DNA from: Chionoecetes opilio
Taxonomy: Eukaryota; Arthropoda; Malacostraca; Decapoda; Majidae
DNA: 64,000 nucleotides
Assembly (NCBI GenBank): GCA_016584305.1
Contig: JACEEZ010022714.1
Location: 747,501 to 811,500 of the forward strand
Direction of reading: 5' to 3'
Shown piece after piece: positions 22,801 through 34,879 of the stretch. A model generated the notes under the pieces. The model ran no database searches. It was not told the DNA's origin and worked only from the letters and a program-made list of their open reading frames with translations. The position numbers and the translations under genes are program-made. Positions within the stretch are counted from its first letter, which is position 1. The number at the start of each line of letters is the position of its first letter.

Positions 22801-23568
22801 TCAATCATTGGGGGTATACGCCGGGGGGCGCGTCGCCTCGCCCACCCTACGACGCCACTCCCGGGGGTCACCACGCGCGAGTCCCCATGCAGGCTCCTTT
22901 CCCATTCCAAGCAGCTCTCGACAAGAAACATCAACTTGCCCCAGCCACGAGCCTTGTGGGCGCCCCCTTGGCCTCCTCCACGCCGGATTGTCTCTTACAG
23001 ATACAACCCGATGGGAAGGATCGGTTTCAGGGTAGCGTGCCACATGCCCATATAGCCGAAGTTGGCGCTGACGGACTATGCAGGTAATAGGCCTCGATTC
23101 AGTCTCACGGTGCAATCGCTGATTTGACACATAATCCTCCCAGCGATACCCCATGATAATGTGAAGATACTTATTACCAAAGGCATCGATTCGTCCCTTC
23201 AAGTCGCTATTTAGTGTCCATGTCTCACAAACATAGAGTAAGACAGGGATCACAAGCGACTTGAAGATCCGGATCTTTGTCCTCCTGTACAGGTACCGAC
23301 AACGCCAAATACTCCTGCTGAGCGAGTCCATAACACCGTGGGCAATGCCAATCCCCCGTAAGACTTCTTGATGTGACCCGCCGTCATTATGGACTGCGCT
23401 ACCAAGGTATGTAAAACTTTCCAAGATCTCAATGCCCTCGCCGCACGCATAAACAGACTGTACTGTTTCATCTAGTAAGCCTCCAAATACCTGAACCTTG
23501 GTCTTGAGCCAGGAGACCTCAAGTCCCAAAGGCTTTGCCGCCTCGTGCAGTGCCTCGAGAGCCATCAC
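22801..23568 (-). pseudogene. RTE reverse transcriptase C-terminal region
   Basis: A 255-codon frame contains LEVSWLKTKVQVFGG, ESFTYLGSAVHNDGG, SLVIPVLLYVCETWTL and RQRQLRLYGHVARYPETDP. These are the thumb and C-terminal signatures of RTE-clade ORF2 proteins, which copy LINE RNA at the nicked target. The catalytic FADD motif lies further upstream in a damaged stretch (about 23590-23620). Confidence 0.85.
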
Positions 23569-23899
23569 CAGGACCTCTAGCGACTCAGCAAAGATACTGC
23601 ATCATCGGCAAAAACATGATCGGTGATCTTGGTGTTGCCGAGGGGTGCTCCACAATCACTTTGATCTACAACTTTGCCCAAATACCCAGTTCATACAAGT
23701 GTTGAAAAGTGATGGGGCAAGAACGCACCCTTGCCTCACTCCTGTATTAACAGGAAAGAAGCTGGATACACCTCTCCCACACTTCACAGCACTGAACAGG
23801 TGAGAGTGATTTTCAAGCCAGTAGAATTTTCTGCTGGGCCTGAGAGGCAGGGCAATGCTTTGCTAGGCGAAAAAAACAGAGGGTAGGGGTTAGTTACAT

Positions 23900-24320
23900 A
23901 GAGGAGGCGGTGGCCGAGTGGTTAGCGTCTTGGAGTGGTGAGTTCGATGTTTTGAGTTCGAATCCTGCCGGGAGCAACTCTTTCGACCATCTTTAACGCG
24001 GTCGACAAGAGCCTGGGAGGTGAGCACAAGGTCCCGAGTTGAAGTCCCACCAAAGAGCAACTGTAAAATCCATCGTCGAGTGGCTGAAGAAACCCGCATG
24101 CTGCGTACCTGTTCTTCCGACTGCGACTACAAGTGCGGCGGAGGGAGCACCAGATGGCAGCATGAGCCTAAACTGAGGGTTGACCATCACAGAAAACGGA
24201 CCTTCACCTATCAACACAGGTGTCACTATAAAAATCCAGCCTGCGCCACCACGGGTGAGGGCCAACCATCTAAGCCCCCAAAGGGAAAAAATAATAATAG
24301 CCTACAGGCTCCAACGTAAA
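23900..24320 (+). mobile_element. tRNA-Ser/Leu-like SINE
   Basis: The head GGCGGTGGCCGAGTGGTTAG has the A box of class II (Ser/Leu) tRNAs. GAGTTCGAATCCTGCCGGG gives the B box. The body of about 340 bp that follows is non-coding and recurs only in the degraded duplicate at about 29280-29700. It lies within the sequence interrupting the RTE LINE. Confidence 0.7.
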
Positions 24321-24505
24321 AAGCAAAACATTTAAGCCCATAACTCAGCATATATGGTGAATTCAGATGTAAAACTTCGTCATGATGTTGCCAGATGCTG
24401 TAACTAAGCCTAAAAGAATTTTCCACATAGTGATATTTTTCGCACCCCCCTTATAACAGCTGCTCCCCTTTTAATCATGTCAAGCACAACTTGAGATTCC
24501 CAATG

Positions 24506-24685
24506 GATCTCCTCCATGGTGTCAAAATGGCAACCCTTCAGCTTGCTTTTTTTTCTTTAGGAAGAGGGAAGGTCTTTGGAAGCCAATTCCGGTGAATAGA
24601 GGTTTTTGGCTCCCTGCGACTTCTTCATCTTCCACAAGATGAAGATCAAGTGAAGGGTTGCCGTTTTGACACCATGGAGGAGATC
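24506..24685. repeat. Long hairpin: 33-bp inverted arms plus inner hairpin
   Basis: Arms 24506-24538 (GATCTCCTCCATGGTGTCAA...) and 24653-24685 are reverse complements with one mismatch. Between them CTTCATCTT-CCAC-AAGATGAAG (24631-24652) forms a perfect inner hairpin. It directly precedes the mariner-type fragment. Confidence 0.8.
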
Positions 24686-24695
24686 TAGGATAAAC

Positions 24696-24884
24696 TTGCA
24701 GATGGTGCTTGACATGCTTAAAGAATGGGACTTCCAGGGAGCATTTAAAAAATGGTTCAAGCATTGGGAGCGGTGTATCGCTGCCCAAGGTGACTTCCTC
24801 AAAAAGAATGGTAACTATATAAATCTAAATCAGGAATATTTTCTACGTTTTAAAGTCTCAGAACTTTTTTATTGCACTTTGTAG
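24696..24884 (+). pseudogene. Mariner-type transposase C-terminal fragment
   Basis: The frame contains FQGAFKKWFKHWERCIAAQG then DFLKKNG, ending at a stop at 24882. This resembles the C-terminal end of mariner/GVQW-type DDE transposases (a ...W..CI...G.YFEG pattern). The catalytic D,D residues are not present. The upstream end falls at the hairpin. Confidence 0.6.
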
Positions 24885-24889
24885 AATAA

Positions 24890-25400
24890 TATTCAAGAGT
24901 TGTTGTTCCTGAGTGGGGAGTTCGGACTACATATATCTGTCCTTGAATTCATTATATATAAAGGCACGTTATCATCTAAACTTCTAAAGCAAATATTGCA
25001 GAGCTGTGAGTACCCTGTTTTATATCATTTGTGCAGCCATAGGAGGGTAGGCCTAAATCCTGTGATGAACTTCATATTTTACTTAAAAAGAAAATGTATA
25101 GTTTATTTTTCTTTCATATGTTTACATGTTGGCACATTAGTTATGCGTATAAATTTCACTCTCTTGGAACACCCAAATGATTACAGTGCGCTTCAATGAA
25201 GTCTGAGGATCATATGAAGCATCACATGGCAACCCAGCCATTAATGCAAGTTTTTTTTTTTCTGTAGAAAAAAAAAATTGCAACTATTTTCTGTAATGTG
25301 GCTTCATTAAAGATACAAAAACCATCCTTTCTCTATCTGATCCTAAATCATAGTAATTGGATATATTTCTGGTGATGCAATCACTTTTCCAAGTGAGAAA
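24890..25400. other. Spacer inside the RTE interruption, no gene seen
   Basis: AT-rich, with poly-T and poly-A tracts near 25250-25280. The 99-codon frame at 24900-25199 has no recognisable motif. Confidence 0.4.
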
Positions 25401-25404
25401 AGTG

Positions 25405-25690
25405 AGTCGCCTCCGTGGTGTAGTGGCTAGCGCGCCTAGCTACGAATCTGCGGGCCCTGGTTCGAATCCGGGCCAGGGCAAGTCGGCGGCCAGCCTAAAC
25501 AGCTGCTCATCTTTCCTTTCGGAGTTGATAAATGGGTACCTGGGGAAACCTGGGAAAGGTAACTGTGGTAACCCGAATGTCACACTAGACCTGTGTCTCG
25601 GGGTAACGGGTTCTCACCCACCACAGGTTCAAAGGCTAATGCGACGGAGATGAGCACCGAGGCTACGCGCAGTATAGCGTATGCCCCCAT
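25405..25690 (+). mobile_element. tRNA-Arg-like SINE
   Basis: The head GCCTCCGTGGTGTAGTGG gives the A box. The loop CTACGAA would place anticodon ACG (arginine), but the anticodon stem is decayed. The T arm is CCTGGTTCGAATCCGGGCC. The body contains ACAGCTGCTCATCTTTCC, GGGTACCTGGGGAAACCTGG and ATGCGACGGAGATGAGCACC and ends near CCCCCATC. A degraded copy lies at about 30860-31160. The tRNA-like head is not a functional tRNA gene. Confidence 0.82.
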
Positions 25691-26199
25691 CTTTTACTTT
25701 ACCTACTCACTTTTCCAAGCGTCACAAAAGTAACATGCCAGACTCAATTCAGTCAATGGTGTGCCAATTTTCATCCTGCCAGGTTTGAATTCCAGGCTGT
25801 ATACCAATCACGAAGCTTGCACAAAAATGTGCCTACCACACAGCTCTCACCACGTAACCAGACTCTACTTATGCTCTATGCTGCATTTTTATCAACATTT
25901 GTAGTTTTATTGATATTCACTCAGTTTCTCTTTTAATTAACCTTTGCAGATTTATTGACATTTACATTGTTTCGTCTTTCATGTATTAAACAGGCAATGA
26001 TTGTGAAGATGAAGTGTGCAAGATCATTAGGAAGCATAAGAGAAACAATGATGCATATAAATAAAATATAGCTAAGAGAAAAAGTGAAAATGGTGAGGTA
26101 TACATAGGTTGCAACGTAAAGAAACAAGCTTTTGGTTAGATAACGTAGCCCTTGTGATGACAGATGCCTCATTTAATATGATGTGACCTTTAGAAGGTG

Positions 26200-26268
26200 C
26201 TTGCCCATCTATTGCTGTCACGGATCCGCAGTCATCTGCTGAAGCGTCAGCAATAGATGGGCAAGCGC
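26200..26268. repeat. Small inverted repeat at the RTE breakpoint
   Basis: GCTTGCCCATCTATTGCTG (26201-26219) is the complement of CAGCAATAGATGGGCAAGC (26248-26266), which belongs to the RTE sequence itself. The first arm is thus a short inverted copy of RTE sequence at the point where the LINE resumes. Confidence 0.8.
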
Positions 26269-26474
26269 CTTGCCTGGCACGCTGAGCAGTGTAACACCGT
26301 GGTAATTGTTGCAGTCCTGACTCCTGACGGTCCCCTTTCCTTTTCCAGATAGGGACGACCAGCCCCCTTTTTCAGTCAGGAAGAATGGTATCTGATTGCC
26401 ACGCGGCAGTCAAGACAGCATGCAACCCGCGGATCATGGCCTCACCCCCAGCTTTGAGGAGCTCCGCACTGATA

Positions 26475-28030
26475 TTACAAATACCATGCAGCTGCTTTTC
26501 CACCCCTCAACTTTGCTACAGCCTCTCTGACTTCGTCAATTGAGAGTGCGGTTTCGTCAATGGGAGGATTGGCATCCACTGCCTGTAACCCAGTGGTGTG
26601 AAGCTGCTCAATTGGAGGGTCCACCGTGAACAACTGCCCAAAGTACTCAGCCCAACGAGCCATCTGCCAATCCATGTCCGACACGAGACGCCCATCTGCT
26701 GCTCGAATAGCACTCGCCCGAGATGGAGACTTGGGACGGAGCTTCTTCAGGGCTCGGTTGGCGGGTCGGAGGTCATTAGCGTTCAAATGGCCCTCGACAT
26801 CCTCAGCGAGGCTCCTGACATACCTCTCCTTGTCTCTCCCCAGGAAGGTTATAGTCCGGTGTGACAGAGCCCTGTGCTGGTCCTGGTTCCCAGCCAGCCT
26901 GGCAGCGCGACTCTTCTGGATTTTCTCCAGCGTCTCTATCGAGACAAAGCCACGCCTTGACCTCGGGCGCTCCCCAATACACTCCTTGGCAGCCTGTAGA
27001 GTTTCACGTTTGAAGGTATCCCACAGTTTTACAGGGCCCTCGAAGGCACCGAGCACATCAAACGGATTTGAGACTGCCACTGCATACTCATGGGTACATG
27101 TCAAGTCCTTTAGTTTCTCAAGATGAAACACAGTATGGTTACTGTGGATATGTGAAGATTACACTCAGACAGTCACACACATTTGCATGCCTCTCATACA
27201 CATACATGTTACGTAGCAACACTGTACCTGACCACGGCAACAGTGTGCGTCCTGCGAGGCGCTATACCGTCAGTCGCTACCCGGCCAGCGGACTGCTCAC
27301 ACTGGCTCCACGCCAGTAGTCCCTATTCTCTCTGCTACCTAGAAATAAACCCTACAGGAAGAATTGCTCACTTCACTCAAGAACCTCCTTTACCTGCTCA
27401 CTCTATTCATCCCTGCAACGAGTAATAGTTACCTCTTGAAATTCTTCTGGACTTGACATGAGTTTAAGTGTAGCAACAACAAGTCTGTGATATGTTCCAA
27501 AGAACTCAGCACTCCGGTAAACCTGCAGTTCTGGAGGATCCTCCAACGAGTACTAAAGAGCACGTGGTCGATCTCCTTAGCTACCCCTCTGGCATTACTA
27601 TACCATTTCCAGCGGTGCAGCTCTGGTCTCTGATACCAAGAACTGCAATTCCTCAACCTTCTGGACCTCGCAAAATTCAAAAGCAGAGAACTGTTAATGT
27701 TTCTGGTACCGGACCCATGGGGACCAACACATAAACTCGTAGCTATCTCTCACAGTGCCAGTAGTAGCATTGAAGTCGATCAAGACAATGAGTGTGTCCC
27801 GAGGAGGACACTGGTCTAATACAGAGTCGAGTTTAGCGTAGAACATCTCCTTCTCTTCAGTTTTACGCATCTAGGTTGGAGCGTAGCTACACTGCAACAA
27901 GAGACATGAAACCCAGTATGTTTCATCCCCACCCGCATTATACGCTCATCAACCGGAGTAACCTCAACAACTGACGGCTGCAGTTTGCTGGAGATGCTTA
28001 TCCCGGACTATGGAGGGGCTACTCCCGGAC
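26475..28030 (-). pseudogene. RTE endonuclease and linker, broken
   Basis: Homologous to the endonuclease-to-RT linker of the copy at 49383-50519 (shared TVFHLEKLKDLTC, VELWDTFKRETLQAAKECIG-like and RYVRSLAEDVEGHLNANDLR blocks). An endonuclease tail at 27429-28030 contains the DHVLFSTRW pattern in a broken frame. A 285-bp LTR-like insertion separates the two parts. The intact equivalent resembles vertebrate CFDP2/BovB-type endonucleases. Confidence 0.8.
27143..27427 (+). mobile_element. 285-bp solo-LTR-like insertion with 5-bp duplication
   Basis: Absent from the RTE copy at 47764-50577, which reads straight across this site. It is flanked by GTTAC on both sides (27138-27142 and 27428-27432). 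It begins TGTGGATATG and contains AGAAATAAACC, a polyadenylation-type signal, about 80 bases before its end. Size, duplication length and signal fit a solo LTR, although the end (AGTAATA) is not a canonical CA. It is also present in the degraded duplicate (about 32690-32990). Confidence 0.65.
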
Positions 28031-29090
28031 ATGGTCGCCATTGCTCATGCCGGACCAGTAGTAGGTGTAACCCCCATTGCTAGTCTCCGCCACTGCCAGG
28101 CCTCCTCGTCTCAGAGAGTCCTACTATATCCACCCTCAGCCTACTGAGCTCGCTCGATAGGAGAAGTAGTCGACGATCGTCTGAGAGGTTCGTTCCACGA
28201 GCCCACACGAAGAACCCTCCGGAGGTTTATCCCAGGAGTGATTCGACGAGCAGGCGCCGCCTCTGCACCGCCCCGGCCACCCACATTAGAAAAGGATGGG
28301 CTAGGGGGCCCTACCACTCGATTTAGAGTGCGGGATTCCCGAGGGCTTTGCCTCGTACTCGTCATAGGCAGACCCCCCCCCCCCCTGCGTCGGCATTGGA
28401 GGGGTCTGCGTGGTCGGGCCCCCCGACAAAACCGGGTCGGGGGCGCGGTTACCACGCCTCCGGCCTCTACCTCTTATTATGTTCGTGACTAGTTAATTTT
28501 TACAGGGAGGGGTTGCAAGCCCGTCCCCAACCAATCTAATTCAGGGATTGGCCTTACTGTTCACCGTGGCCAGGGACGCAGAACCCCCTGTAGGGATTAA
28601 CCCTAGGCTGCCCACTATTTCACCCATAGCTGGGGCTGGATGGCCATTGACTCAGTAGTGAGTTCATCTGCCCTTAAAGATGGTCTTATTTTTAGTCCAT
28701 CTGGGTGTCCAGCACACCCTCCTCACTGGTAGAACCAGTGGGATGGCCGGTTTAGTCGCCGACGATCCGACCATGCGGCTAGTTGTACTGGGTTACATGT
28801 TACAGTAGCAGGGCACAACCCTGACCAGACAGCGGTAGGAGCAGTTTGCCTTAATCACAGGCGCCCCAGTGGATAAGGCGCCCTAGCTCGTTCTCAGTAT
28901 CCACCCCCTGACAACTCTCTTGTGTAGCCCGCCAGGCCCAGGCATTGTTGACGTGAGGCCGCCCGGTGTGTTTAAACATTACATACTCTGAAGTGTTACA
29001 GCATGTAACGGTTGTGTCTTACTGCAACATTGTTTTTTCTGCTGACTAGTGTAGTGAACACACTCAAATGACAGTGAGATCAGCCGTAAA

Positions 29091-32000
29091 ACCCCCCCCT
29101 TTGCCTCACCCCTGTATTAACAGGAAAAAAAAGCGGGGTAAAACCTCTCCCCACACTTCACAGACTGAACAGGGGGAGAGTGTTTTTAAAGCCAGTAAAA
29201 TTTTTCTGCGGGGGGCCCGAAGGGGGGGAAAATGTTTTTGTAGGCAAAAAAAAACAGGGGGTTAGGGGTTATTTACTAGAGGAGGGTGGCCAAAGGGGGT
29301 TTTAGCGTTTTGGGAGTGGTGGGGTTTGGGATTTTTTTGAGTTCAAATCCTGCCAGGAGAAAACTTTTTTTCGCCATCTTTTAAACGGGGGTTTCGCAAA
29401 AAGCCGGGGGAGGTGAGCACAAGGCCCCCAGTTGAAAGGCCCCAAACAAAGGGGCAACTTTTTAAAACCCACGCGAGTGGCTAAAGAAACCCCCCCAAGC
29501 TCCCGGACCTGTGTTTTCCGATGCGACTCCAAGTGGGGCCCGGAGGGAGAAACCAAATTTTGGCAGCATGAGTTTTAAAACTAGGGGTTACCATCACGAG
29601 AAAAAGGGGACCTTCACCTATAAACCGGGGGTGTCACTATAAAAATAAGGGGGGCGCCACCCATTTTTGAGGGCCAACCATCTAACCCCCCAAAGGGGAA
29701 AAAATAATAATACCTCCCGGCCCCAAACGTAAAAAAAAAACATTTAACCCCCATAACTCACATAAGGGGTGAATTCAGATGTAAAACTTCGTAATGATGT
29801 TGAAAAATGCTGTAAAAGAAAAAAAGAATTTTTCCCCCAAGTGATTTTTTTGGGCCCCCCCCCTTATAACAGCTGCTCCCCTTTTAACCCATGTCAAGCA
29901 CAACTTGAGTTCCCAATGGACCCCCTTTCCATGTTTTAAAAATGGCAACCCTTACTTGCTTTTTTTTTTTTTGGGAAAGAGGGAAAGGTTTTTGGGAAAG
30001 CCAACCCGGTGAATGGGGGTTTTTGGGTCCCTGCGCCCTTTCTTCTCTTCCACAAGATAAGATCAAGTAAAGGGGTTTCCCGGGTTTGAAAACCAGGGGG
30101 GTTTTCTGGGATAAACTTGCAGTTTGGTGCTTAAACATTTAAAAGAAGGGATTCCGGGGAGCTTTTAAAAAAAGGGGTTTCAAGCTTTGGGGAGCTTTTT
30201 GTATCGTTTGCCCAAGGTGACTTCCTCAAAAAAAAATTTTTTAACTATTTTTAAATTTTCGGGAAAAATTTTCTACTTTTTTTAAAAGCTCAGAATTTTT
30301 TTATTCCCACTTTTTTAGAATAATATTCAAGATTTGTTTTTCCCTTGATGGGGATTCGGACTACATATTCGGTCCTTAAATTTCATTATATATAAAGGAA
30401 AGTTATCATCAAAACTTCAAAAGCAAAATTGCAGAGCTGTGAGTACCCTGTTTTATATTTTTGTGCGCCATAGGGGGGTAGGCCTAAACCCCTGTGATGA
30501 ACTTCATATTTTACTTAAAAAGAAAATTTTAAAAGTTTTTTATTTTTTTTTTTTCATATGAAAAACCTTTTGGGAAACTTTAGTTAGCGTTTTAAATTTC
30601 ACTCTCGGGGAACACCCAAATGTTTTACGTGCGCTCAATAAAAGGCTGGGGATCATATGAAGCATCACAGGGCAAACCCAGCCCAAAATGCAAGTTTTTT
30701 TTTTTTTTCTGTAAAAAAAAAAAAATTGCAACTTTTTTCTTTTAAATGGGGGGCTTTCTTTAAAGTTTCAAAAAACCATCCTTTCTCTATCTGTTTCCTA
30801 AACAGGGTAATTGGATATAGTTCTGGTGATCAATAATTTTTCCCAAAGTGAGAAAAGTGGTCGCCTCCGGGGGGGTATGGTACGCCCTGGGTACGAATTG
30901 GGGGCCCCGGGTTTCCCGGAATCCGGGCCGGGGGCAAGTGGGGGCCAGCCAAAAACAGCTGCTCATTTTTCCCTTTTCGGATTTGTTTAAATGGGTACCT
31001 GGGGGAAACGGGGAAAGGAAACTGGGCCCCCGAAGTCACACTGGGACCTGTGTCTGGGGTTTTTAAGGGGTTTCCCCCCAAACCAAAAGGGTTTCAAAGG
31101 CTAATGCGACGGAGATGAGCACCGGGGCTACGCGCAGTATAGCGTTTTTACCCCCATTTTTTTCTTTCCCTTTCCCTCATTTTTTCCAAGAGTCCCAAAA
31201 AGTAACATCCAGACTAAATTTCCCGCCCAATGGTGTGCCAATTTTTCCTCCCGGGGTTTAAATTCCCAGGCTGTTAAAACCAAATCACGAATTTTGAAAA
31301 AAATGTGCCTACCAAAACAGGCTCTAAACCCCCCGAAACCAGACTCTACTTCTCTATGCGCATTTTTATCAACATTTGTAGTTTTTTTGATTTCACTTCA
31401 GTTTTCTCTTTTAAATTTTAACCCTTTTCCCGGGTTTTTTATTGACATTTACTTTGTTTCGTCTTTCATGTTTAAAAAGGCAATGATTGTAAAAGATGAA
31501 GTTTTGCAAGATCTTTTAAAAAGCTAAGGAAAAAAATGTTTCCCATATAAAATAAAATTGCTAAAAAAAAAAAGTGAAAATGGTGGGAAACCCATGGTTT
31601 TCCCAACGAAAAGAAAAAACAAGTTTTTGGTTAGATAACGTACCCCTTTGGGGATGACAGATCCCTCTTTTAAATTGGGTGCCCTTTTTAAAGGGTTTGC
31701 TTGCCCTTTCTATTGCTGTCAGGGACCGCAGTCTTTCGCTGAAGCGCCCCGCAATAGAGGGGAAAAGCGCCTTCCCCTGGACGCTGAGCAGTGAAACACC
31801 GGGGGAAATTTTTTCCCCCAGTCCTGACTCCTAAAGGGCCCCCCCTTTCCTTTTTCCCAGATAGGGACGACCACCCCCTTTTTTTTCAGTCAGGAAAAAA
31901 TGGTTTCTAAATTGCCACGCGGCAGTCAAGACAGCAGGGAAACCCGGGCGGATCATGGCCTCACCCCCCAGCTTTGGGGAGCTCCGCACGATATACAAAA

Positions 32001-34760
32001 AACCATGCAGCTGCTTTTCCCCCCCTAAATTTTGTACGCCTCTCTGACTCCCCAATTGAGAGTGCGGTTTCGTCAATGGGGGGTTTTGGCACCCAAACTG
32101 CCTGAAACCCCGGGGGGGTAAAAGCTCTCAATTGGAGGGGTTCCACCGTGAAAAAAACCTGCCCAAAGTACTCACCCCCAAGGGACCATCGCCAACCATG
32201 CCAAACACGAACGCCATTCTGTTTGCTCGATAGCATTTCCCCCCCCGGAGGGGAGATTTGGGGACGGGTTCTTCGGGGCTGGGTTTGGGGGGTGGGGGGT
32301 CATTACGTGCAAATTGGCCCTCGACTTTTCCCCCCTCACGAGGCTCCTTTACATACCTCTCCTTTTTCTTCCCCGGGAAAGGGTTTTTAGTCCGGTGGGA
32401 CAGAGCCCTGGGGTGGCCCTTTGGTTCCCCACCCAAGCCTGGGCAGCCGCTCTTCTGGTTTTTCCAGCTTCTCTATCGAGAACAAACCCAACCCTTGACC
32501 TGGGGGCGCTCCCCAAATTTACACTCCTTGGACCTGAAAGTTTCACTTTTTTGAAAGGTATCCCACATTTTTACAGGGCCCTCGAAGGCACCGAGCACAC
32601 CCAAACGGTTTTGAGAACTCCCCCAAACTAACCCTCTTTGGGTAATTTAAATTTTCCTTTATTTTCTCAAGATAAAAACACTTTGGGTTTACGTGGATAT
32701 TGAAGATTACCTCAGCCAGCACACACATTTGCATCCTCTCAACACATACAGTTACGTAGCAACACTGTACCTGCCCCAGGGCAACATTGTGCTTTCCTTT
32801 CGGGGCGCTTTTTCCCGGGTCGTCGCCCCCCGGCCAGGGGACGCTCACACGGGCCCCTCCACGCCATTTATTTCCCCTTCTTCTGCTCCCTTTAAAAATA
32901 ACCCTGGGGGAAAGAATTGTTTAAATTTTCACTCAAAAACCCTCCTTTCCCTTTGCTCACTCTATTCATCCCTGCAACGTTTAATAGTTACCTCTTAAAA
33001 TTTTTCCCGGCCCTTTGGACATGAATTTTTTAAGTGTAGCAAAAACAAGTCTTTATATTTTCCAAAGAACTCAGCACTGGGGTAACCCTGCAGTTCTGGA
33101 GGATCCCAACGAGTACAAAAAGAGCACGTGGCCCCGATTCCTTAGCTCCCCCTTTCCCCCTTTGGGGTTTTACTATAACCTTTTCCCAGGGGTTTTCAGC
33201 TCTGGTCCCTAAATCCCAAAACCCCTCCCAATTCTAAAACCTTTCTGGACCCTCGAAAAATTAAAAAAGCAGAGAAACTGTTAATGTTTCGGGTCCCGGG
33301 CCCCCAAAGGGGACCAACCAAAAACTGGGTAGCTATTTTTCTCACAGTGCCAGAGTGGGCATTGAGTCGATAAAAGCCCATTTTTTGGGGCCCCCGAGGG
33401 GGGACACTGGTCAATACAGAGTCGATTTTTAGCGTTAAACATCCCCTTCTCTTCAGTTTTAAAGCACTAGGTTGGAGCGTACTACACTGCAAAAAAAGGA
33501 ATAAAACCAGTATTTTTTCATCCCACCCGCATTATACGCTCTTTCAACCGGAGTAACCTAAACCCAACTGCCCGGGGCTGCAGTTTGCTGGAGATCCCTT
33601 TCCGGGACTTTTGGAGGGGTTATTTCCCCGGGACAGGGGCGCCTTTTGCTCATCCCGGACCAGTAAAGGTGTAAACCCCCATTGTTCTCGCCACTCCCAG
33701 GGCCTCCTCGTCTCAGAGGGGGTCCTACTATATCCCCCCTCACCCTTTTACTAAACTCCCCCGATAGGAGAAAGTAGTCAAACGATCGTTGAGAGGTTCG
33801 TTCCAGGACCCAAACACAAAGACCCCCGGGGGTTTTGGTTATCCCAGGATGATTCGACGAGCAGGCCCCCGCCTCTGCACCGCCCCGGCCACCCACATTA
33901 GAAAAGGGATGGGCTAGGGGGCCCCTACCCTCGATTTAGAGTGCGGGTTTTGGGGGGCTTTGCCTCGTACTCGTCATGGCAGACCCCCCCCCCCCCCCCC
34001 TTCGTCGGCATTGGAGGGGCCCGGCGGTGGTCGGCCCCCCAAAAAAAACCGGGGTTTCGGGGGCGGGGTTTTACCACCCCCTCCGGCCTCTACCTTTTTA
34101 TTAGTTCGTGACTAGTTTAATTTTACGGGGAAGGGGTTTGGGCAACCCCCCCCCCAAAACCCAAAAATTTTAATTTTGGGGATTGGCCTTACTGTTCACC
34201 GGGGCCCCCCCAGGGCCCGCAGAACCCCCTGTGGGGGATTAACCCTGGCTGCCCACTTTTTCCACCCTACGGGGTTTGGATGGCCTTGACTCAGTATTGA
34301 GTTCATCTCCCCTTTTAAAAGGGTCTTTTTTTTAAAGCCCAATCGGGGGTGTCCGGGCACACCCCCTCACGGGTAGAAACCAGTGGGAGGGCCCGGTTTT
34401 TAGTCGCCGACTTTTCCCCCAGCGGCTTTGGGGGGTTTTACTTTTTTTTTTAATTTAAACCAAAGTAGGGGGGGCCACAACCCGCCCAGACAGCGGGGAG
34501 GAGCTTTTTGCCTTAATCACAGGCGCCCCCGGGTGGAAAAGGGCGCCCTACTCGTTCTTTTTTAATCCACCCCCTGAAAAACCCTCTCTTGTGTAGCCCG
34601 CCGGGCCCGGCATTTTTGGACGTGAGGCCGCCCGGTGTGTTTAAACATTTACTTTACTCGGGAATTTGTTACAGCTTTGTAACGGTTTTGTCTTATTAAA
34701 AACCATTGTTTTTTCTGCTGACAAAGGGTATCGTGAAAAAACCCTTCAAAAATTACAAGG
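29091..34760 (-). other. Degraded direct duplicate of 23731-29090 (probable assembly artefact)
   Basis: From TTGCCTCACC at 29101 the text follows 23731 onward in the same order: SINE, hairpin, mariner-type fragment, second SINE, RTE linker, 285-bp LTR insertion, endonuclease and GC-rich 5' region. It ends at TTTTTTCTGCTGAC (about 34708, equivalent to 29031). It is about 6 percent longer. Differences are mostly inflated homopolymers and short stretches replaced by runs of one base. Open frames inside it are noise-altered versions of the originals and are not annotated separately. Confidence 0.85.
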
Positions 34761-34879
34761 GGAGATAAAGCAGTTCAATAAAGTCCCAAACGGAAGGGAA
34801 TTTGGGGTTTTCTTGTGGTTTTCTCACTAGAACATCGGGCCCCCTTTTTTTAAATTCAAATTTCTTTCTCGGGAGCAGG

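Larger units (their letters stand above)
22797..29090 (-). mobile_element. RTE-type LINE, interrupted copy
   Basis: The 3' end lies at the low-coordinate side, with a (TGAT)n-type tail (GATCAATCAATC on the plus strand), the same tail as the copies at 47764 and 56284. Homology to the better copy runs 22797-23793 and again from 26245. In between, about 2.45 kb of foreign sequence (SINEs, mariner-type fragment) replaces about 257 bp. A 285-bp insertion sits at 27143. Upstream of the endonuclease, 28030-29090 is GC-rich and probably the LINE 5' region, with no frame I recognise. Stops and frameshifts are frequent. Confidence 0.85.

Noticed and set aside
25405..25475. tRNA-Arg (ACG) gene
   Set aside because: The anticodon stem does not pair and the unit continues into a SINE body.
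26597..27126. 166-codon plus-strand protein
   Set aside because: It is the opposite-strand shadow of the RTE linker frame.
29091..34760. An independent second RTE insertion or a recent segmental duplication
   Set aside because: It repeats the secondary insertions of the first copy in the same order, and its differences are run-length noise, so an assembly artefact is more likely.
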